Source: Hyphomicrobiaceae bacterium
GTDB lineage: Bacteria; Pseudomonadota; Alphaproteobacteria; Rhizobiales; Hyphomicrobiaceae
Length of the DNA: 64,000 nucleotides
Reading direction: 5' to 3'
Assembly: GCA_020442165.1 (NCBI GenBank)
Contig: JAGRKV010000045.1
Coordinates: 1-64,000 of the forward strand
Part shown: in pieces, positions 43,463 to 52,010 of the stretch
Layout of the letters: every line of letters begins with the position of its first letter
How positions within the stretch are numbered: position 1 is the stretch's first letter
Made by a program: the position numbers and the translations under genes
The notes under the pieces: model-generated
What the model saw: the letters and a program-made list of their open reading frames with translations, nothing else
Database searches by the model: none
Told to the model about the DNA's origin: nothing

Positions 43463-45079
43463 ATGCCAATGACCACAGAGCCCGCGTCCATGTCCGTTTC
43501 TGCTTCAGATATTCCTGGTGCGTCGCAGACCCTGTTTTCGGCCCTGCTGTCGGCTGGGCGTACGTTCGGCATGGGGCGCGAAATCCTGGTCGACGCCGAC
43601 CGACAGCAGCTGACCTACAAGCGCCTGGTACTTGGGGCACTCGTGCTCGGCGAGCATCTCGCGCGCATTACCAAGCCTCGGGAAGCCGTCGGGGTGCTGC
43701 TGCCCAATGCCGCTGGAACGGTGGTGACCCTGTTCGGGCTGAACGCCTTCGGACGAACAGCCGCCCTGTTGAATTTCACGGCAGGGCCGCGCAACCTTGC
43801 TTCCGCGCTCAAGACGGGCCCCGTGCGCGTTCTGCTGACCTCGCGGCGATTCATAGATACGGCGCGCCTGGAAGACGTGCTGGGGGCGCTGGCTGATGTC
43901 GAGCCGGTGGCGGGTGAAAAGCTACGTATCGTCTATCTGGAGGACATCCGTGCGCGCATCGGCCTTCTCGACAAGATCAAAGGGGCGGCGCGTGCCCTTG
44001 TTGCAGATCGGTTTCATCGCCGCTCCGGCCTGCAGCCGGACGACCCGGCAGTGATCCTTTTCACGTCCGGCACCGAAGGCCTGCCAAAGGGCGTCGTGCT
44101 TTCGAACATGAACGTCATCGCCAACGCCCGGCAGATTCTCGCGCATGCCGGGGGCATGCTGACGCCTGATGACATCGTCCTCAACCCCTTGCCGATGTTC
44201 CACTCTTTCGGGCTGACGGCGGCAACGCTGATGCCGTTGCTGGGCGGCATGCAGGTGGTGCTCTATCCAAGCCCGCTGCATTACAAGCAGGTGACAAAGA
44301 CGATCGCCCGGCATAAAGCCAGCGTGCTCTTTGCTACAGATACCTTCTTGATGGGTTATGCCCGGGCGGCCGAGGCCAGCGACCTTACCAGCGTGCGTTA
44401 CGTGATCGCCGGGGCGGAGCGGGTCAAGGCACAGACGCGCAAGGCCTGGGCGCGAACCGGTGCGGTGATCCTCGAGGGTTACGGCGCCACGGAATGTTCG
44501 CCGGTGATCGCCTGCAACCTGCCGCAGATCAACATTCCGGGCACCGTCGGCCCGCTGCTGCCCGGTATTGAAGCGGTGCTCCTGCCGGTGGGCGGCGTCA
44601 CTGAGGGCGGGCAGCTGAAGGTACGCGGGCCCAACGTGATGTCGGGCTACATCACCGCCGATGCGCCGGGCGCGATCCGCGTGCCGTCCGGCGGCTGGCA
44701 CGATACCGGCGACATTGTCACCATCGATGCAAACCAGGTGGTCACGATCAAGGGCCGCGCCAAGCGCTTCGCCAAGATCGGTGGCGAGATGGTGTCGCTC
44801 GCCGCAGTCGAGGCGATGGCATCGCAGCTATGGCCCGATGCACAGCACGTTGTGCTCAACCTGCCCGATGATCGCAAAGGCGAGCAACTCGTTCTCGTGA
44901 CCGACGAGGCGGATGCCGACAAGTCCACGCTGCTTGCCTTCGCCAAGGAACACGGACTGGCGGAGCTGTGGGTTCCCAAAGCCGTGCTCGTGGTCGAATC
45001 CATTCCTGTCTCGGGTACAGGCAAGGTCGATTTCCAGGCGACCACCGAGTTGGTAAAGAAGACGCGGCCATTGCTGTGA
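43463..45079 (+). CDS. Acyl-ACP synthetase / AMP-dependent acyl-activating enzyme (Aas C-terminal domain type)
   Basis: 538 aa from ATG 43463 (another ATG at 43469). ANL-superfamily motifs: ILFTSGTEGLPKGVVLSN (P-loop), FHSFGLTAATLMPLL, YPSPLHYKQ, EGYGATECSPV (A5), WHDTGDIVTID (A7) and GRAKRFAKIGGEMVSL (A8). The sequence follows the acyl-ACP synthetase half of E. coli Aas closely, but has no PlsC acyltransferase half. Aas activates fatty acids onto ACP to re-acylate lysophospholipids. Here the acyltransferase must be supplied elsewhere, or the enzyme activates free fatty acids only. Followed by a transporter gene. Confidence 0.88.
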   Translation: MPMTTEPASMSVSASDIPGASQTLFSALLSAGRTFGMGREILVDADRQQLTYKRLVLGALVLGEHLARITKPREAVGVLLPNAAGTVVTLFGLNAFGRTAALLNFTAGPRNLASALKTGPVRVLLTSRRFIDTARLEDVLGALADVEPVAGEKLRIVYLEDIRARIGLLDKIKGAARALVADRFHRRSGLQPDDPAVILFTSGTEGLPKGVVLSNMNVIANARQILAHAGGMLTPDDIVLNPLPMFHSFGLTAATLMPLLGGMQVVLYPSPLHYKQVTKTIARHKASVLFATDTFLMGYARAAEASDLTSVRYVIAGAERVKAQTRKAWARTGAVILEGYGATECSPVIACNLPQINIPGTVGPLLPGIEAVLLPVGGVTEGGQLKVRGPNVMSGYITADAPGAIRVPSGGWHDTGDIVTIDANQVVTIKGRAKRFAKIGGEMVSLAAVEAMASQLWPDAQHVVLNLPDDRKGEQLVLVTDEADADKSTLLAFAKEHGLAELWVPKAVLVVESIPVSGTGKVDFQATTELVKKTRPLL

Positions 45080-45183
45080 ACGGCCTTCCCTGGCAGCTGT
45101 CAGCATCGTCCGCTCCCCCCAATGTAGCAATCCGGCCTCCCGTCATTGCCCAGGCCCGACACGACCCAGCCGCGCGGAAAACC

Positions 45184-46689
45184 ATGAGCACCAGCAACGC
45201 AAATGCGCCAGCGGCGACACTTCTCGAGAGCGTGGGTGAAAAGCTGCGCGCGGCCATCCTCGCGCCATTACAGGCCATGCGGATAGCGTATGTGCCGCTG
45301 CTGATGGTCTATTTCGCCTATGGCGCCATGGGCCTCATCGCGGTTGCCGACAGCTTCTGGGTCAAGAAGTCGTTGTCCATGACACCGGCCCAGCTCGCTC
45401 AGCTCAGTGTCTGGCTGACGCTGCCTTGGGCCATCAAGATGGTGTTTGGCGAGCTGGTCGATACGGTGGCGTTTTTGGGGTCGCGTCGCCGCGTCTATGT
45501 CTTCATCGGTGCTGGCATGATTGCCGTGGCGCTCATCATGCTTGCGGGCGCAGCAGGCGGCTGGCTCACGTTTGCTTCCGCCGACCGCATCTATGTCACC
45601 GCCTCGCTGCTGATGGTGACCGGCACCGTTTTGCAGGATGTGGTTGCAGATGCCATGAGTACGGAAGTGGTCGCACGCACCCATGCTGATGGAACACCGC
45701 GCGGACAGGAGCAGATCGATCACGACTTGGGCATGGTGCAGGTTCTGGGGCGGCTTGCGCTTTCCGCGGGCGTCTTCAGCACTGCTGGACTCGCCGGATG
45801 GCTGGCGCAGGCGCTCGATTATTCCACGGTGTTCCTGATCGGTCTCATCATCCCGGTGCTTTCCGCCAGCGGTGCGCTGCTCGTGCGGCTGGAAAGCGGG
45901 GAAAGCCGACCAACGGATTGGCGCATACTGACCGCGGGGTTGGCATTCGGTGCGATCGTGACCGGACTGCTTGCGGGCGATGCCGCCTATGCGCAGGAGA
46001 TCGTGTTCGTCATTTCGTTTGCCGTCATCGTTTCCATGCTGGTCTATCTGACGCGCGACATCCCGCTCGACACGCGCAAGCGCATCTTCTTCGTCGCGAT
46101 CATCATCTTTGCCTTTCGCGCGGTGCCATCGGTGGGGGAAGGCTACCGCTGGTACATGATCGACCGGCTCGGATTCGACGAGGCGTTTTTCGGCCTCCTG
46201 GGGCAAATGAGCGCCGCGATCGCGCTCATCGCCACATGGCTGCTCTCAGATACCATCACGCGCCGCCCGGTGACGTCGGTGCTGCTGGCTCTGACGCTGA
46301 TCGGCGGCTTCATGTCAATTCCAGATCTCATTTTGGTGTTCGGCGGCTATCAATGGACCGAACAGCACCTGGGCATCGGCGCCCGCACCATCGCCTTCAT
46401 CGACACAGCAGCCCAGTCGCCTTTCAGCCAGCTCAGCATGATTCCACTGCTGACGCTCATCGCCATCTACGCCCCAGCGTCAAAGAGGGCGATCTGGTTT
46501 GCACTGATGGCTTCGCTGATGAACCTCGCGCTCGTCGCCGGTCAGTTGCAGACCAAGTTTCTCAACGAACTCTACGTCGTCGGACGCGGCGACTATCAGC
46601 TGCTGCCGACTCTCTACGTCACGGCGCTCATAGCGCAGGTGGCCATACCGCTCGTTGCCATCGCGGTCTTCGGGCGGCGCGTCAGGTGA
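45184..46689 (+). CDS. Major-facilitator-type transporter, BT1 (folate/biopterin transporter)-like
   Basis: 501 aa from ATG 45184. About 12 membrane helices; LPWAIKMVFGELVDTVAFLGSRR is the family's helix 2-3 loop with a following RRRVYVFIGAG, as in BT1/FBT transporters, and a repeated second half with GEGYRWYMIDRLGFDEAFFG. Substrate unknown. It lies 104 bp after the acyl-ACP synthetase on the same strand, an arrangement that recalls E. coli lplT-aas, though this transporter is not LplT-like. Confidence 0.8.
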   Translation: MSTSNANAPAATLLESVGEKLRAAILAPLQAMRIAYVPLLMVYFAYGAMGLIAVADSFWVKKSLSMTPAQLAQLSVWLTLPWAIKMVFGELVDTVAFLGSRRRVYVFIGAGMIAVALIMLAGAAGGWLTFASADRIYVTASLLMVTGTVLQDVVADAMSTEVVARTHADGTPRGQEQIDHDLGMVQVLGRLALSAGVFSTAGLAGWLAQALDYSTVFLIGLIIPVLSASGALLVRLESGESRPTDWRILTAGLAFGAIVTGLLAGDAAYAQEIVFVISFAVIVSMLVYLTRDIPLDTRKRIFFVAIIIFAFRAVPSVGEGYRWYMIDRLGFDEAFFGLLGQMSAAIALIATWLLSDTITRRPVTSVLLALTLIGGFMSIPDLILVFGGYQWTEQHLGIGARTIAFIDTAAQSPFSQLSMIPLLTLIAIYAPASKRAIWFALMASLMNLALVAGQLQTKFLNELYVVGRGDYQLLPTLYVTALIAQVAIPLVAIAVFGRRVR

Positions 46690-47138
46690 ACCGGCCATCG
46701 GGCGGCCGAAGCCGGCATTTATTTTCCCCAGCACGTCAAAAGCAGTATCTCCAATTGCGGTGTAGTCGCCTGCCCGCGCCACAATGCCGCCCGAGAAACG
46801 ACCTAGCAGGCTGCCAGACAAGCGTCCTGGCGATATTGCTGTGGATGTGTTCTTGGCACAGAACATGCTGTTGCTTGCGTGTGTTTGCGCAGCACCGCTG
46901 CGGTATGCCCGAACAGGCGTTTGCGGCCTGTTGTGGCTGATGCGCGTTGCTGCTGGAACACGCTCTACCAGCGTTCAGCGAGTGACGGCTGCTGGCAGCT
47001 TGACCCTCAGTCGGGGGTCCGGCATCTACCATGTTCTGCATCGGCGGCGATTGTTCCCGCCCCTTGCTGACCAGTGACTACGAGGGTGCGCGACGTCTCA
47101 GAACGGCGCGCGGACTGAATACGAGGGGTGAGGCACAC
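46690..47138. other. Gene-free interval
   Basis: About 450 bp; no gene, box or strong hairpin recognised. Confidence 0.45.
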
Positions 47139-47375
47139 ATGAGTGGTGCTGTTAATATCAGCATTTCCGAGCAGAAGCCTGTTGTCACTGGCCCGACGTT
47201 GAAGTGGGTCCTGAAGCGGACGGTAATCGGCCTCTCCATCCTGCTTCTGTCTGTCAGCGCCTTTGCCTGCCTGCTATACGCGAGCATTGAACCTGATCGT
47301 GCTGAAGCGGCCAACCCCGAGGTGATCGCCGCAACTCCGGCCGCCCCGCCTCGCACAGGGCAGAAGTCACCCTAA
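47139..47375 (+). CDS. Small single-pass membrane protein
   Basis: 78 aa from ATG 47139, with GAGGGGTGAGG upstream. One membrane helix (VIGLSILLLSVSAFACLLYA, about 29-48) with a basic residue before it and an Ala/Pro-rich outer tail (EVIAATPAAPPRTGQKSP). No family recognised. It lies 238 bp before the first GH114-type gene on the same strand; a link to the Pel region is only positional. Confidence 0.6.
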   Translation: MSGAVNISISEQKPVVTGPTLKWVLKRTVIGLSILLLSVSAFACLLYASIEPDRAEAANPEVIAATPAAPPRTGQKSP

Positions 47376-47613
47376 GCGACCCCCGCGACCATCCTGAAAT
47401 CGACGCCTGTTGCCACACCACGCCTGCCGAGCGCAGCGAGTTGTGCCAACATCGCTATCGATTCGGACGCGGACCCTTGTCCGTCACAGTTTTGCTCCGG
47501 TCTGTCGGCAAGCATGCTTAACGCGCGCTTCACCGGGCCGGCGCTAACCTTGCCGCCTGCGATAGCGCACGGGGGGCGGCCAATCGGCTGCTGCCTGATG
47601 TGCCGGAGGAGAT

Positions 47614-48807
47614 ATGCGGCAAGAGCGGGTATGGGCTGGAGGGTTCGGGCGAAAAAGTAGTCCAGCAGCGGCCTGCGCTGGCGTCCTGCTCGCAGTGGCG
47701 CTCGTCGTGTTCATGCCGCCACGTCCAGTGCCGGCTGCAAATGCCGCCTCGCAGAGGGACGAAGTCATTGCACCGCGGCCGGTCCCAGCCATCAGGCCCG
47801 GCCCGGCGCGCTCGTCGCCTTCTCCCGCCACCGAACCGACTGGCGGCAAGACGGAATCAATCGCGATGCCCGTGGTGCCGAACGCGGCAACCCCGGCCTC
47901 GCCTGCCACGCTGGCTGCTGCGGCAAAGCGCCGGCGTAGCCTGATGAGCAATGTGAAAAGCTGGGGCTATCAGCTGGCCGGACTCGACACCGCCAGCGCC
48001 ACGGGTGTGCCCTATGACCTGCTGGTCGTCGACGCCACGACGGGCGTCGGCGATGGCAATGCCATGAGCAGCGCCGACGTCGCGCGGCTGCAACAAGCAG
48101 CCGATGGCAAAAGGCGCATCGTTGTCAGCTATCTTTCCATTGGCGAGGCAGAGGACTACCGCCCGGATTATTTCAGCACCGAGTATCTACAGGAGGACGC
48201 GCCCGATTGGCTGATGCATGAGAACCCTGAATGGAAGGGCAACCGCATCATCAGCTTTTGCGATGAGGGCTGGCAGCGCACCATTCTCGGCGACGAAAAC
48301 GGACGCAACGTCTACAACAGCATCGAGCCCTCGCCGCTGTTCCGGCTGATCGAGCTGGGGCTCGATGGTGTCTATCTCGATCGGGTCGATGTCTACAGCG
48401 AGGTGGGCAAGGCTTGCCCGGATGCGGCGCGGCGCATGGTGGCATTCGTGAAGCGGCTGGCGGAACAGGCACGGCGGCGCAATCCCGACTTCATTGTCGT
48501 TTTGCAGAATGCAGAAGAGCTGCTCGTCCATCGCGACATGATCGACAGCATCGACGCAGTGGCCAAAGAGGATCTCTTCTACGGCGTCGACCACTCCGAA
48601 AAACAAAACGAAGCGGGCCTTGTTCGCGAGACGCTCGCCAACCTCAGGCTTGCCAAGCGGGCAGGACGTCCGGTGTTCTTCGTCGACTACATCAAATCGC
48701 CAGCGAAAATCGCGGATGCGCGGCGGCGCGGACAAGCGGAGGGATTCATGCCATATTTTGCCCCGCGCGATCTGGGCCGGATGTGGCTGCCCGGGCGCGA
48801 TTTCTGA
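47614..48807 (+). CDS. GH114-type glycosidase (endo-alpha-1,4-polygalactosaminidase-like), copy 1
   Basis: 397 aa; GGAGGAG precedes ATG 47614. Signal-anchor AACAGVLLAVALVVFMPP, an Ala/Pro-rich linker to about residue 110, then the TIM-barrel GH114 domain: WGYQLAG, YDLLVVDA, VVSYLSIGEAEDYRP, LGLDGVYLDRVDVYSE (catalytic-Asp region), VVLQNAEELL and DLFYGVDHSEKQNE. The family cleaves alpha-1,4-linked galactosamine polymers; Pel is a partially deacetylated GalNAc-rich polymer. First of three tandem paralogues facing the pel operon, whose PelA lacks its own glycosidase domain. Confidence 0.85.
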   Translation: MRQERVWAGGFGRKSSPAAACAGVLLAVALVVFMPPRPVPAANAASQRDEVIAPRPVPAIRPGPARSSPSPATEPTGGKTESIAMPVVPNAATPASPATLAAAAKRRRSLMSNVKSWGYQLAGLDTASATGVPYDLLVVDATTGVGDGNAMSSADVARLQQAADGKRRIVVSYLSIGEAEDYRPDYFSTEYLQEDAPDWLMHENPEWKGNRIISFCDEGWQRTILGDENGRNVYNSIEPSPLFRLIELGLDGVYLDRVDVYSEVGKACPDAARRMVAFVKRLAEQARRRNPDFIVVLQNAEELLVHRDMIDSIDAVAKEDLFYGVDHSEKQNEAGLVRETLANLRLAKRAGRPVFFVDYIKSPAKIADARRRGQAEGFMPYFAPRDLGRMWLPGRDF

Positions 48808-48930
48808 CGCCTTCGCGGACGGATTTCGTTACTCGTGATTGATCTGGCGGCAACTTTTCTAGACGGTTTTGCGACCTGCCGGCGACCGGACAAGGTTCTA
48901 TATCATGCGCGCGCGGCCCCTTCGTCGGGC

Positions 48931-49998
48931 ATGCTGCACTTGGGTGTCCGCGCAGTACTCTTTGCAGGCATCTGTTCGCTCGCTATTTGTACGAATGCCA
49001 GCGCGGGTTCCAGAGGCGAGCGGCCCGCGGCATCAACGCATAGCAAAATCTCGAAATCCCTGGCAGCGAAGGCGGCGCAGCATGCGCTGCCGCTGCCGCA
49101 AGCATCTCCAGCAAATGCGCGGCGCATGCGTCTTGCCGCCGTCAAGTCATGGCGCTACCAGCTTCGCCGCATCGAGCCTCGTGAGATTGCGGCATCCGAT
49201 GCCGATCTGTTGGTGATGGATTACGCGCCAGACCGGGTCTACGGTGTGGAATTGCCGTTTTCGAAAGAAGATGTTCAACGGATGCGCAAGAAGCACGATG
49301 GCGGGGAGCGCATTCTGCTCGCCTATCTTTCCATTGGGGAGGCCGAGCGGTATCGCACCTATTGGGACAACACCTGGTATGACGCACCGACGCGCCCGCC
49401 GTGGCTCCTTGAAGCCAACAAGGACTGGGACGGCAATTTCAAGGTGCGCTTCTGGGACCGCGATTGGCAACGCATCGTGTTTGGTTCGCCCCAGGCCTAT
49501 CTGGACCGCATCCTCGGTGCCGGATTCGACGGCGTCTATCTCGACCGCGCCGACGTGTTCCAGGAACTGGAAGCGGAAAATCCCCAGGCCGAGGATGCCA
49601 TGGAGAGATTCATTGCCGAACTTGCCGCGCATGCCAGGAAACTGAGACCTGAAGCGTTAATCGTGATGCAGAATGCAGAAGAGCTGGTTCATCGCACGCG
49701 GGTGAGGCTTGCGATCGACGGTATCGCCAAAGAGGACCTGTTTTACGGCGTTGACCATAACGAGGCACCCAATGAGCCCGGCATGGTGCGCGATTCGCTT
49801 GCCGATCTTGCATATGCGCAGAAGCATGGCTTGAAAGTCCTGGTGGTCGAGTATCTTTCCAGCCCGGTTGCCGCAGAACAGGCCACCAGGCGCATCGGCA
49901 CACTCGACTATCTTCCGCTGATCGCGGAACGAAGCCTCGGCACCCTCTTCTACCGTCCCGTGCCACTTCCGGCTGCATCCACCAAAACCGATGACTGA
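48931..49998 (+). CDS. GH114-type glycosidase, copy 2
   Basis: 355 aa from ATG 48931, which gives a clean signal peptide (MLHLGVRAVLFAGICSLAI, cleaved near ASA-GS); a GTG at 48835 would extend it. The GH114 domain (about 95-345) shows KSWRYQLRR, DLLVMDYAP, LAYLSIGEAERYR, AGFDGVYLDRADVFQE, IVMQNAEELVH and DLFYGVDHNEAPNE. Probably a soluble periplasmic or secreted enzyme, unlike copies 1 and 3, which look membrane-anchored. It starts 123 bp after copy 1. Confidence 0.83.
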   Translation: MLHLGVRAVLFAGICSLAICTNASAGSRGERPAASTHSKISKSLAAKAAQHALPLPQASPANARRMRLAAVKSWRYQLRRIEPREIAASDADLLVMDYAPDRVYGVELPFSKEDVQRMRKKHDGGERILLAYLSIGEAERYRTYWDNTWYDAPTRPPWLLEANKDWDGNFKVRFWDRDWQRIVFGSPQAYLDRILGAGFDGVYLDRADVFQELEAENPQAEDAMERFIAELAAHARKLRPEALIVMQNAEELVHRTRVRLAIDGIAKEDLFYGVDHNEAPNEPGMVRDSLADLAYAQKHGLKVLVVEYLSSPVAAEQATRRIGTLDYLPLIAERSLGTLFYRPVPLPAASTKTDD

Positions 49999-50349
49999 GC
50001 CCCATGCATCGTAAGCATGTTGTTTGCGCGCGCCCTCACCCTCTCCGCCTCTCGCGTGCCCCGCTGGTGTCACTTCCGCTCTACTTGGCGAAGGTCTCAT
50101 TCCGTGCCGCCAAAGGATGGTGGTGCCCTACTTGCCCGCCCCCCGCGATCTTGGTTTAGAACTGAGGTCGAGCGTTGCGTAGGTCGCCATAGCGGAAGGC
50201 GCAACCGATTTTCAGCGTCATCCGGGATACCGAAACGAGGGCGTCCACGATGCTTGACCGTAGTCGCGGGCGTCCGGGTCAGCATATATATTTGCGCACA
50301 AACCACGTTGTTTCCACGTTCACGTCACGTCTAGGAAAGGCCTGTTGAA
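49999..50349. other. Interval between GH114 copies 2 and 3
   Basis: About 350 bp. No gene. A short AT-rich patch (AGCATATATATTTGCG, about 50281-50296) could be promoter sequence for copy 3. Confidence 0.4.
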
Positions 50350-51783
50350 ATGTCCGGTTCGACGACTTTGTTGTGGATCGTCATTGGCATCCTGCTCATT
50401 GCGGTCATAGCGCTTGCATGGAGGCTGTGGCACGCCGAACGCCGGGCCGCAGCCGACACAAGTCGCGATGCCGGACGGGCAGCCGATGCCGGCAGCGAAG
50501 CGCCCGGCGAAACAGAAGCGCCACGGCGGTCGTCGGTGCCGCCACCGGCCTGGGCGGGGAAGCAACCAACGGATGCCACTCCCGCCATGCCGCCAGGCGG
50601 CCGCGTGACACCGCCGCCGTCCCGCGCAGGGGGCGTGGCGACATCCGGAGGCGGCGACCAAGCGCGCAATGCTGGTGAGGTGGACACATACCGCTCCGCG
50701 CGGCCACGTCACAGCAAGCCGCCGCCTGCGCTTGCCGGCAGGGTGCCAGGTGTCACGCCAACGCCGCCTTCGGGCGCTGCGCGTCCCCGCAGCGGCGGTG
50801 CACGCCCGCCGGCCGCGTCGGCTGGCGGCACACGCGGCAACGACGATCCCTCAGACAAGGAGCCTGCCAGTAGTGGCCGCGTCCCATCGCGCAGGTACGA
50901 CAAGGCGAATGAGCCGTCCCTCGCCTCGATAACGAACTGGGGCTATCAGCTGCAGGACCTCAAACTCGACGTGGCTGCCCAATCACCATTCGATCTCCTG
51001 GTGATCGACTACTCCCAAGATGGCAGCGACGAGGAAGCATTGACGCGCAAGGAGCTGACGCGCCTCAAGCGGAAGCCGGACGGCGGGCGGCGTTTCGTCT
51101 ATGCCTACATCTCGGTTGGCGAGGCTGAGAGCTATCGCTACTACTGGGAGCGCAGCTGGCGGAAGACTCCGCCCGCCTGGCTGATCGCAGAAAATCCGGA
51201 TTGGAAGGAGAACTACTACGTCCGGTTCTGGGATCCCGCGTGGCAGGAAATCATCTGGGGCGGAGACGACAGCTATATCGCGCGGATCGCAGAGGCCGGA
51301 TTCGACGGGCTCTACCTCGACCGCTGCGACGTCCACGAGGAATTGGCGGAGAACCACGCCAAGGTTGCCCGCGAGCGTGGCGACATCGAAAAAGACATGG
51401 TGGCATTCGTCTGCAAATTGGCCGCCGAGGTACATTCCCGGTATCCGGGCCTCGGCATCATCATGCAGAATGCGGAGACGTTGCTGGAACATGCGCAGGT
51501 TCTCAGTGCCATCGACGGCATGGCCAAGGAAGAGCTGCTGTTTGGTCTATCTCGCGTCGAAAAGCGCAACACCGCCGAAGAAGTGGCCGAGTCGCGTGCT
51601 CTGCTGGACAAAGCACGAGCGGCTGGCCTGCCGGTCATGGCGGTTGAGTATCTCGACAAGGATGATCTCAGGCTCGAAGCGAGCGGCACACTGCGGGCGA
51701 TGGGCTTCATCCCCTACATGGCGGCCAAGAACCGCGAACTCGACAAGCTCCAAACCGACCAGCCCGAGCCCGCTGTCGCCTAG
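50350..51783 (+). CDS. GH114-type glycosidase, copy 3, membrane-anchored with long disordered linker
   Basis: 477 aa. N-terminal membrane helix (TTLLWIVIGILLIAVIALAW), then about 165 residues rich in Pro, Arg, Gly, Ala and Ser with repeated PPP-type runs, then the GH114 domain (about 195-465): NWGYQLQDL, FDLLVIDYSQDG, YAYISVGEAESYR, AGFDGLYLDRCDVHEE, IIMQNAETLLEH, ELLFGLSRVEKRNT. The long linker could span periplasm or a polymer layer. The catalytic-site Asp-Arg-x-Asp segment is present; the GVDH segment of copies 1 and 2 is changed to GLSR. Confidence 0.83.
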   Translation: MSGSTTLLWIVIGILLIAVIALAWRLWHAERRAAADTSRDAGRAADAGSEAPGETEAPRRSSVPPPAWAGKQPTDATPAMPPGGRVTPPPSRAGGVATSGGGDQARNAGEVDTYRSARPRHSKPPPALAGRVPGVTPTPPSGAARPRSGGARPPAASAGGTRGNDDPSDKEPASSGRVPSRRYDKANEPSLASITNWGYQLQDLKLDVAAQSPFDLLVIDYSQDGSDEEALTRKELTRLKRKPDGGRRFVYAYISVGEAESYRYYWERSWRKTPPAWLIAENPDWKENYYVRFWDPAWQEIIWGGDDSYIARIAEAGFDGLYLDRCDVHEELAENHAKVARERGDIEKDMVAFVCKLAAEVHSRYPGLGIIMQNAETLLEHAQVLSAIDGMAKEELLFGLSRVEKRNTAEEVAESRALLDKARAAGLPVMAVEYLDKDDLRLEASGTLRAMGFIPYMAAKNRELDKLQTDQPEPAVA

Positions 51784-51930
51784 ATCGTTTCAGACTGACG
51801 TTGAAACGATCCAGATTTCTTCGCTCACGCAGCTAACCCTCGCTATCGCTCGGGCTGCTCCGCGGGGGCGGCGCATGGCGCCGGGCCGCGTTCGCAGCCT
51901 TAACGATTCCGACTTGGTCGGAATCGCTCT
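51784..51930. repeat. Intergenic palindromic repeat pair between GH114 copy 3 and pelG (RIME-like)
   Basis: Two hairpins: GATCGTTTCA (51784-51793) with TGAAACGATC (51802-51811), and CGATTCCGAC with GTCGGAATCG (51904-51926), the latter followed by CTCTAG. The GATTCC-GACTTGGTC-GGAATC type is frequent in Rhizobiales intergenic spaces, so this looks like a dispersed mosaic element lying between convergent genes, perhaps doubling as a terminator. Confidence 0.7.
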
Positions 51931-52010
51931 AGAGCAAATTGCGCGGCAAGGACACAAGACCGGGAGGCGAGATTTTCGCCGCCGACCGGGGTCGCTTTTA
52001 GCGCGGCTTA

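Noticed and set aside
45184..46689. LplT lysophospholipid transporter
   Set aside because: Position beside an Aas-like gene suggested it, but the loop and helix motifs follow the BT1 type, not LplT.
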